From positions 1-11,427 of the forward strand of contig CACXFZ010000048.1 in NCBI GenBank assembly GCA_902767025.1: a stretch of DNA of 11,427 nucleotides. Reading direction: 5' to 3'. This stretch comes from an uncultured Coriobacteriaceae bacterium (GTDB lineage Bacteria; Actinomycetota; Coriobacteriia; Coriobacteriales; Eggerthellaceae). The notes below the pieces were generated by a model. The model saw only the letters and a list, made by a program, of their open reading frames with translations. It searched no databases and was not told the DNA's origin. Position numbers and translations under genes: made by a program. Shown piece after piece: positions 6,098 to 11,427 of the stretch. Within the stretch, counting starts at the first letter, position 1. Every line of letters starts with the position of its first letter.

Positions 6098-8011
6098 CTA
6101 GTCCTGCCCGGCGGGCTCCTTGAGGTGCTCGGCGCCGTTCCACGCATGCATCGACATGGCCACGGCCATCATCTCGTCGCGGTACGAGCTCAGGCCCTCC
6201 GTGACGCACAGCAGCCCCGCCGGAATCAGGATGCCTTCCTCGCACAGGCCCATGATCGCTTTGACGACCGTGCCCAGCCCCTGCTCGCGCCCGCGCAGGT
6301 TGAACCCCGCCTTCGCCACGGTGGAGGACGCCTCCTGCAGGTCGGGCATGTCCTGAATGCCCGCCTCCACCATCAGCTCGGCCATCTCGCCCGAGACGGC
6401 CTTCATCTGCGGGAACCCGTGGTAGCCGCTAAGCACGTAGCACGCCAGCCCTTCGTGAGGCTTGCCCGACTGCCACAGCGCGAAGGCGAGCCGGTACAGC
6501 ACCATCGACAGCTCGCGCTCGCGCGATGCAAGCTGCAAGGCCGTGCTCAGGTACGGAACGGCCTCGGAAAAGCGCTCCTCGTGCGCCAGCACGTAGGCCG
6601 CATCGACGTAGCCGATCGTGCTGGTGGGGGCAAGCTCGATCGATTCGTGCGCATAGCGCAGGGCGCTCTCGGCATCGTCGGAATCCAGGTACAGGTCGCT
6701 TAAAATCGAGCGCGCGGCCAAGGCCGAATCGGGATAGCGGTAGTAGCGCACGTCGTCTGAGACGGCACTCTGCCCCACGATGGCACGCGCGTACATGTCG
6801 CTGCAGTACAGCGGGTAGCGCCCGTCTTCGCGGGGGCGCGTGTCGGGCGATTCCGCGATGATGTCCTCGAGCGTGACCACCGTGGCCAGCGGCGACTCCT
6901 TGGCCTCGTCGCGCACCATGCGCACCACGTCGAAATCGTCTCCCGGCATGTCGGAGAGCACGTCCAGCTCGCACGCCGTGTCGGCATGGAGCAGCGAACG
7001 CAGTTCCTCGGGCAGGGCACGCGTATCCGTGCTCAGGCGCACGTGGCGCTCGAGCAGCGCTTGGTCGAGCTCGTCGTCGTGGCCCTGGAAGTCCCGGTAG
7101 AGCGAATCGGGCCAGGCCGGGTCGTCGCGCTCGATCGCCGGCAGGTGGACGGACATGAACGACGAGCGGTGGATGCACATCGACAGGGTCTCTTCGGCGC
7201 CGAGCATGTCGGCATGGGCCGAAACGTGCACCCGCTCGATGGACGCACCCGCGCCGAACGCCGCTGCCGCCACGAGCCCGCCCAGGCGCTTGGCATAGCG
7301 CGCGGCCATCGCATCCTGCTCGTCGGGACGGTCGACCCAGGCGCCCTGGCGCGCATCGTAGTGCGACCGGGGCAGCAGGCGGGCATCGGGCACCGAGTAC
7401 TTGACGCGGAAGATTCCGCGCTCGACGTCGCAGTCGAAGTGGTAGCTCAGCCGGTACGGCAGCTTGAGCTTCTCGATGGCCAACGCGAACCGCGTGCGCA
7501 CGTCCCATTCGCCACCGCGCTTCCCGAGCACGCCGTGAAGGAGCAGCAACGGGTTGCGCATCGGGTGCTGCAGCACGTCCAGGACGCTGCGGCCCACGCC
7601 CTCGATGACGCGCATGTCCGCCTCGTACATCTGCTCTTCGGTGACGGGCCTGGGCGATGCCGGCATATCGCCGCCCTGGCCTCGCTCGACGATCTCGTCT
7701 TCGATCAGGTGCAGGCGGTTCATGACGCTCTCGGCGGCCAACAGGTACCCGCGCTCCTCCTGGTTCATGTGCGCGCCTTCGCGCAGCCAGAACATGTCGG
7801 TCGCAGTGAGCCTGACGGCGTTGATGTGCTTGGTCTGCGCCACTTCGCGCAGCCGCGACGCGCCGATTTCGCCGAGCATGCGCGCCGCATAGCGCTCGAA
7901 TGCATCGGCAGAGGCACCCGGATCGTCGTCCATCTTCAGCAGAATCGAGTCGATGGCATCGGGCAGGTCCATCGTGGTGAATCGTTCCAACAGCTCGTAC
8001 ATAGGCGTCAT
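6098..8011 (-). CDS. Large cytoplasmic protein with C-terminal TPR-like repeats, function unknown
   Basis: A 637-residue protein that I do not recognise. Residues 1 to about 150 look helical and charged. About 150-330 looks more mixed, with a segment like KLPYRLSYHFDCDVERGIFR that suggests beta structure. A run of helical pairs at about 430-545 fits three TPR-like repeats (SALRYAHESIELAPTS, FSEAVPYLSTALQLA and a looser third with HEGLACYVLSGYHG). There is no signal peptide, membrane segment or catalytic motif that I can name, so a scaffolding or protein-interaction role is the only inference. A good promoter lies 33-62 bases before the ATG at 8011. The ribosome site is weak there, and the in-frame ATG at 8002 is an alternative. 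The gene is convergent with the ligase and follows rsmB with a 141-base gap, so it is probably a separate transcript. Base use is like its neighbours; no sign of recent transfer. Confidence 0.8.
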   Translation of the reverse strand: MTPMYELLERFTTMDLPDAIDSILLKMDDDPGASADAFERYAARMLGEIGASRLREVAQTKHINAVRLTATDMFWLREGAHMNQEERGYLLAAESVMNRLHLIEDEIVERGQGGDMPASPRPVTEEQMYEADMRVIEGVGRSVLDVLQHPMRNPLLLLHGVLGKRGGEWDVRTRFALAIEKLKLPYRLSYHFDCDVERGIFRVKYSVPDARLLPRSHYDARQGAWVDRPDEQDAMAARYAKRLGGLVAAAAFGAGASIERVHVSAHADMLGAEETLSMCIHRSSFMSVHLPAIERDDPAWPDSLYRDFQGHDDELDQALLERHVRLSTDTRALPEELRSLLHADTACELDVLSDMPGDDFDVVRMVRDEAKESPLATVVTLEDIIAESPDTRPREDGRYPLYCSDMYARAIVGQSAVSDDVRYYRYPDSALAARSILSDLYLDSDDAESALRYAHESIELAPTSTIGYVDAAYVLAHEERFSEAVPYLSTALQLASRERELSMVLYRLAFALWQSGKPHEGLACYVLSGYHGFPQMKAVSGEMAELMVEAGIQDMPDLQEASSTVAKAGFNLRGREQGLGTVVKAIMGLCEEGILIPAGLLCVTEGLSSYRDEMMAVAMSMHAWNGAEHLKEPAGQD

Positions 8012-8043
8012 CTCGCAAACTTCTGTGCTTGTTTTACCTGGTT

Positions 8044-8073
8044 ATTGTACTGAGGGCGACCGCGCAATCTCAA
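8044..8073 (-). promoter_or_regulatory. Promoter of the TPR-repeat gene
   Basis: On the minus strand TTGAGA (8073-8068) and TACAAT (8049-8044) each match five of six bases of the sigma-70 consensus, with an 18-base spacer. Transcription would start near 8037, leaving a leader of roughly 25 bases before ATG 8011. This is the best promoter-like pair in the window. Confidence 0.6.
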
Positions 8074-8099
8074 GGCTTCGCATTCCCTAACCGCAGCCG

Positions 8100-8137
8100 T
8101 GCATGAAATGCATAAAGGTGCATCACGAAGGCTGCAT
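8100..8137. repeat. Four spaced TGCAT boxes upstream of the TPR-gene promoter
   Basis: TGCAT occurs at 8100-8104, 8109-8113, 8119-8123 and 8133-8137, within 38 bases; the second is part of the palindrome ATGCAT. GCAGCC (8093-8098) and GGCTGC (8130-8135) also form a 6-bp inverted repeat around most of the cluster. The boxes lie 27-64 bases upstream of the -35 box at 8073 and just after the rsmB stop. They could be a regulator site or a loose stem-loop at the end of the rsmB transcript. Confidence 0.4.
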
Positions 8138-8152
8138 GTCCGGTGCGTGCTC

Positions 8153-9544
8153 CTAGCCGCGGGCCTTGAACACGCACGCGAAATGAGCATCGGGACCGCC
8201 CGAGGCAAGGTTGGTCTTGAAGGTGAGCCGCTGGGCGCCGCCCACGTGCAAGGCCACGATGTCGAAGGCGCTTCCCTGCTCGCTTTCGAGGAAGGACTTC
8301 ACCACGTACTCGTTTTCCTGGGCCAGAGCCGTGCAGGTGGAATAGACCAGGCGGCCACCGGGTTTTACGTGGCGGGACGCCTCGCACAGCAGCGCCTGGG
8401 AGGTCTTCGCCAGCTCGTCGACGTCCTCGCGCTTCAGCCGCCAGCGGATCTCGGGATGGCGCCGAAGCGTTCCCAGGCCCGAACAGGGCGCGTCTACCAG
8501 CACCGCATCGAAGGAGGCCGGCTCGAGCCTGCCACCAAGGTCGCGCGCGTCGACCAACACCACCTGTTCGACGTCCACCTTGCATGCCTGCACGCGGTTG
8601 AGCAGCACGCTTTTCTTGAACCCATGGCGCTCGACGCAGGTGAGCGCCACCTGCGCGCCCCGGGTGCGCACCGCATGCGACTGCATCAGCACCGTCTTCG
8701 TGGCGCGGCCGGCGCCGATCTCGAGCACGGATACCGCCTCATCGGGCAGGTCGGACACCACCAGCTGCGCGATGGCCTGAGCCGATGCGTCGCTGACGAT
8801 GACCCGGCCGTCCCGAAGCATCCCCGCAATCGGCTCGTCCGCGATGTCCTGCGCACGCGCGAGCTTCAAACATCCGGGGATGGCCCCTTCGTCGGGCCCC
8901 AGATGCACCGGCTTGGCCATCACGCCGAAGTCGTGCAGTTCCTGCAGGGTCTCCTGCTCGCCGCGGGCGCAGCAGTTCACCGCAAGGAAAACCGGGGCGG
9001 GTTCGTTGCTGGCCTGCATGAACGCGGCCGCCGCCTCCCTGCCCCGCTGCGCAACCAGCTCCTCGCACAGCCACAAGGGAAACCCGTGCAACCGCGCCAG
9101 GGCGGCATCATCGTGGTCGGGATCGGCAAAGGGAAACTCCGCGCGCGCTTCGGCGACGCGGTGCAAGGCGAAGTTGGCCAGGCGCGCCGCTTTCGGCTTG
9201 GCATGCTTCACGAGCTCGACGCCCTGGTCGACGGCAGCATGCGCCTCCTTGCCCAGAAACAGCATCTCGTAGGTGGAGATGCGCAGCGCGTCGCGCACCA
9301 CGCCATGCGCCTGATCGGGGGAATCGAGCCCCCGGTCGATCACCTCGTCGAGGGTTCCCTGCGTCGCCACCACGCCCAGCACGAGCACGCGCACGAACGC
9401 GCGGTCCTTCTGATCGAGATGCCCCAGGTCGTAATGCTCCAGCACGTCGTGGGCATACGCCTCGCGCTCGCGCACCGTCGTGCAAACCTCCAACGCGACG
9501 CGGCGGGCGGCCGTGGCCCGCGAATGGGCTGGCCTGCTAGCCAT
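8153..9544 (-). CDS. rsmB: 16S rRNA (cytosine-C5)-methyltransferase RsmB-like, with NusB domain
   Basis: A 463-residue RNA methyltransferase that makes 5-methylcytosine in 16S rRNA (C967 in E. coli) with S-adenosylmethionine. Residues about 15-150 are a NusB-like RNA-binding domain (AYAHDVLEHY, then ALRISTYEMLFLG). The catalytic part has VDAPCSGLGTLRRHPEIRW with Cys354 and VYSTCTALAQENE with the nucleophile Cys404, the two-cysteine arrangement of the RsmB/NOP family. The SAM-binding motif I reads VLEIGAGRATKT at 273-284 instead of the usual DLCAAPGGKT, a clear departure. Start ATG 9544 lies inside the last codons of fmt, overlapping by eight bases; the frame is open further upstream but only within fmt. 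Last gene of the dnaG-def-fmt-rsmB run. Because motif I differs, a related RNA target is possible. Confidence 0.87.
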   Translation of the reverse strand: MASRPAHSRATAARRVALEVCTTVREREAYAHDVLEHYDLGHLDQKDRAFVRVLVLGVVATQGTLDEVIDRGLDSPDQAHGVVRDALRISTYEMLFLGKEAHAAVDQGVELVKHAKPKAARLANFALHRVAEARAEFPFADPDHDDAALARLHGFPLWLCEELVAQRGREAAAAFMQASNEPAPVFLAVNCCARGEQETLQELHDFGVMAKPVHLGPDEGAIPGCLKLARAQDIADEPIAGMLRDGRVIVSDASAQAIAQLVVSDLPDEAVSVLEIGAGRATKTVLMQSHAVRTRGAQVALTCVERHGFKKSVLLNRVQACKVDVEQVVLVDARDLGGRLEPASFDAVLVDAPCSGLGTLRRHPEIRWRLKREDVDELAKTSQALLCEASRHVKPGGRLVYSTCTALAQENEYVVKSFLESEQGSAFDIVALHVGGAQRLTFKTNLASGGPDAHFACVFKARG

Positions 9545-10487
9545 TGCTGGGACCCCACGCGAGCCCCTGGCCATCCGCATGCAATCCCGCAGCGAACTGG
9601 GTGCCTTCCATCGTGCGCTTGCCGTCGGGCTTGATGGACAGGACCTCGAGCGGCTGGTCGGCCGTTCCCAGGTACAGCTTCTTGCCCTCGACGGCAACCT
9701 GCCCCGGCTCCAGCGACAGCTCCGAGCGCACGAGCCTGCTGCCGACGCGGTCGACGGCCACGATGGTCACGCCCCTTCCGCACACGGTGCACTTCGCCGG
9801 ATGGGCGGGAGACGACGCCTGCACCTTGAGCGCAGCCTGCGCCGCCGTGTCCTCGGGCGAGATATGGAACTCGCGCTTGGCGATCTTGTCGGCGTAGGTG
9901 GCGAAGAACCCGTCCTGCTCGGTCCATTCCACCGTGCCCGCCTCGATCTGGGCAAGCGCCGTCAGCAGCGCCTGCGAGCCCAAATCGGCAAGCTCGCCGG
10001 TGAGCTCGATCACGCCCTTCTCGCCGATTTCGGTCGTGCGCGTCACGCAGTACGGGCCGGTGTCCAGCCCCTCTTCCATGCGCATGATGCTCACGCCGGT
10101 GTATTCGTCGCCCGCCAGGATGGCGCGCTCCACCGGAGCCGCACCGCGCCAGCGCGGAAGCAGCGACGCATGCACGTTCAAACAGCCATGCACGGGGATG
10201 TCGAGCACATCGGGCGGCAGGATGGCCCCGTAGGCCGCCACGCAGATGGCGTCGGGCTCGAGCAAGGCCAGGTGCGCCACCACGTCGCCGTCGCGCAGGG
10301 TCTTGGGCGTGTAGACGGGGATGTTGGCCGCCTGGGCGATCTGCTTGACCGGGGACGGCACCAGCTGCTTGCCACGAGCGCGGATTGCGTCGGGGCGCGT
10401 GAAGGCCGCCAGCACCTGGTGCGCGCCGGCAAGGTTGTCCAGAATCGTCGCCGAGAAGCCAGGCGTGCCCATGAAGACGATCCTCAT
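9537..10487 (-). CDS. fmt: Methionyl-tRNA formyltransferase
   Basis: A 316-residue enzyme that formylates the amino group of initiator Met-tRNA using 10-formyltetrahydrofolate, marking it for translation initiation. The N terminus MRIVFMGTPGFS is characteristic. The active-site triad is visible as Asn104, His106 (in NVHASLLPRWRGAAP) and Asp142 (in MEEGLDTGP), matching Asn106, His108 and Asp144 of the E. coli enzyme. The flexible loop region around residues 36-43 (RARGKQLV) is the usual tRNA-contact loop. The C-terminal domain, about 205-316, is a normal OB-type tRNA-binding part. The start codon overlaps the def stop as TGATG, so translation is coupled, and its end overlaps rsmB. Length is standard and no key residue is missing. 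Confidence 0.97.
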   Translation of the reverse strand: MRIVFMGTPGFSATILDNLAGAHQVLAAFTRPDAIRARGKQLVPSPVKQIAQAANIPVYTPKTLRDGDVVAHLALLEPDAICVAAYGAILPPDVLDIPVHGCLNVHASLLPRWRGAAPVERAILAGDEYTGVSIMRMEEGLDTGPYCVTRTTEIGEKGVIELTGELADLGSQALLTALAQIEAGTVEWTEQDGFFATYADKIAKREFHISPEDTAAQAALKVQASSPAHPAKCTVCGRGVTIVAVDRVGSRLVRSELSLEPGQVAVEGKKLYLGTADQPLEVLSIKPDGKRTMEGTQFAAGLHADGQGLAWGPSNG

Positions 10488-11047
10488 CAGCGCACCTGCG
10501 GCATCTTGTCGGTTTCGGCGATGGGCGATGACGTCTGGCCCGGCTTGGCGCCTGCCGCAAGAGCGGCGTCGTAGTCGCGCAGCGCCTGGATGCGGTCGAG
10601 CGGATCGCAGCTTTCGAACAGCGTGCGCCCGTCCAGATGGTCGATCTCGTGCTGCAGGCAGCGGCCCAGCAGCCCGTCGCCCTCGATGGTGCACTCGTTG
10701 CCGTCCAGGTCGTAATAGCCCACCTTCACAAAGGGAGGACGCGTCACCGGAACCGAAATGCCCGGGCACGACAGGCAGCCCTCGTTTTCCTTCTCGGGCT
10801 CGCCGGACGACTCCACGATCTGGGGGTTCACCAGCGTGATCGGGGTCGGCTCGTCGTTTTCGATGTCGCAGTCGACGACGATGATGCGCTTGAGCACGCC
10901 CACCTGCGGAGCCGCCAGGCCCACGCCGTCGTTCTTGTACATGACCTTCGCCATCTTGGTGGCGAGCTTTTTCAGGGCGGGGTCGCCGGGCGTGCACGGC
11001 TCGGCGACTTGCCGCAGCGTGGGATCGGGTGACAGCACTATCTTCAT
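10487..11047 (-). CDS. def: Peptide deformylase
   Basis: A 186-residue metalloenzyme that removes the formyl group from the N-terminal methionine of nascent proteins at the ribosome. The three family motifs are present: GVGLAAPQVG at residues 41-50, EGCLSCPG at 89-96 with metal ligand Cys91, and QHEIDHLDG at 132-140 with ligands His133 and His137 and catalytic Glu134. Cys94 replaces the Val usual in EGCLSVPG. The tail after about residue 155 is a low-complexity extension ending in KMPQVR. The start ATG 11047 has AAGGA upstream and follows the dnaG stop by 17 bases. It shares one base with the fmt start, placing the forward and reverse steps of formyl-methionine handling in one operon. Confidence 0.96.
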   Translation of the reverse strand: MKIVLSPDPTLRQVAEPCTPGDPALKKLATKMAKVMYKNDGVGLAAPQVGVLKRIIVVDCDIENDEPTPITLVNPQIVESSGEPEKENEGCLSCPGISVPVTRPPFVKVGYYDLDGNECTIEGDGLLGRCLQHEIDHLDGRTLFESCDPLDRIQALRDYDAALAAGAKPGQTSSPIAETDKMPQVR

Positions 11048-11064
11048 ACAGCGAATCCTTCGGT

Positions 11065-11427
11065 CTAGAAAACTTGCTTCTTGTGCGCCGCACGCCGCTG
11101 CGCCAGCGACTGCTGGAGCGACGATACCGCGCTGAAAAGTGAATCGTACTCATCTTGAGGCAAACCCTGCGGTTGCGCAAGCTGGGCCTTGAAAGTGGCA
11201 ATCGCCTCTTCCATATCTCCAATTGCGAGCTCGTCGGCCAGGAACTGCGCGTACGCCGGCGTGTCGTGGCTTTCCTCGACGTCCCCGACGAAGATGCGCG
11301 CGCAGCTGGGCACCTCCTGCGTGATGGCGGCGACCACCTGCGCTGGTGTTGCCTGCGGGTCGCGCGACAGGCAGGACAGGAGCTCTTCGGCAACCGCCGC
11401 ATGCACCGGGTCATGCCAGTCGATGCG
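11065..11427 (-). CDS. dnaG: DNA primase, C-terminal part only (5' end outside window)
   Basis: The last 120 codons of a protein that continues beyond the window edge; no start is visible here. The sequence opens with RIDWHDPVHAAVAEELLS, followed by a helical stretch and then EEAIATFKAQLAQPQ and DEYDSLFSAVSSLQQSLAQR near the end. This order matches the helical C-terminal domain of actinobacterial DnaG, which binds the replicative helicase DnaB. The catalytic TOPRIM and zinc domains are outside the window, so the call rests on this domain alone. A GTG at 11406 could be taken as the start of a short gene, but the frame stays open and coding-like to the edge. def follows after 17 bases. Placement of dnaG before def rather than priA is less usual. 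Confidence 0.7.
   Translation of the reverse strand, partial: RIDWHDPVHAAVAEELLSCLSRDPQATPAQVVAAITQEVPSCARIFVGDVEESHDTPAYAQFLADELAIGDMEEAIATFKAQLAQPQGLPQDEYDSLFSAVSSLQQSLAQRRAAHKKQVF

Noticed and set aside
3562..6147. An 861-codon open frame on the minus strand across the XRE-cupin and ligase genes
   Set aside because: It is antisense to two proteins with complete family motifs. Its composition is what reverse-reading of GC-rich codons gives, and it shows no recognisable domain.
8099..9634. Long plus-strand open frames opposite rsmB, and similar ones opposite fmt and korA
   Set aside because: His/Arg/Ala-rich antisense frames caused by GC bias; no ribosome site or domain supports them.
9545..9697. 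Longer rsmB start at 9697
   Set aside because: The extra residues are out-of-frame reading of fmt, and the NusB-like domain begins after ATG 9544.

Overview
This window comes from a GC-rich anaerobic bacterium. The gene content (a ferredoxin-dependent 2-oxoacid oxidoreductase, a branched/medium-chain-type acyl-CoA ligase, actinobacterial-looking DnaG and housekeeping proteins, GC-biased third codon positions) fits the class Coriobacteriia, probably the Eggerthellaceae. That assignment is inferred from protein character, not from a marker gene.

Layout. Positions 1-2032 (minus strand) hold three genes of a 2-oxoacid:ferredoxin oxidoreductase in the order ferredoxin-type delta subunit (2032-1826), alpha subunit (1814-741), TPP-binding beta subunit (739 to the window edge, cut). 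The genes are tightly coupled and a gamma subunit gene probably lies beyond the edge. Upstream on the same strand is a ParA/MinD-like P-loop NTPase (2903-2160). Divergent from it, on the plus strand, are a small soluble P-type-ATPase-like HAD protein (3028-3495), an XRE-cupin regulator (3619-4215) and an AMP-forming acyl-CoA ligase of the MACS type (4303-6084). Convergent to the ligase is a large protein with TPR-like repeats and no recognised family (8011-6098). The right end is a compact minus-strand housekeeping operon: dnaG (3' end only), def, fmt and rsmB (11427-8153), with overlapping or nearly touching genes.

How the genes may work together. The oxoacid oxidoreductase interconverts a 2-oxo acid plus CoA with an acyl-CoA, CO2 and reduced ferredoxin. 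The ligase makes an acyl-CoA from a free acid and ATP, and MACS-type enzymes of this class often prefer branched or medium-chain acids. Together they could carboxylate scavenged acids reductively to 2-oxo acids for amino-acid synthesis, or run the other way in amino-acid fermentation. The XRE-cupin protein is the likely local regulator. The P-loop NTPase and the HAD protein have no assigned role, and their placement inside this divergent cluster is the most interesting point of the window. def, fmt and rsmB serve translation: N-formylation of initiator Met-tRNA, deformylation of nascent proteins and 16S rRNA m5C methylation.

Regulatory signals seen include a good promoter for the TPR gene (8073-8044), four spaced TGCAT boxes upstream of it, an 8-bp inverted repeat before the XRE-cupin gene, a hairpin plus T-run after the HAD gene, and stem-loops at 2092-2111, 4215-4248 and 6069-6094. 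No tRNA, rRNA, CRISPR array, insertion sequence or phage gene was found.
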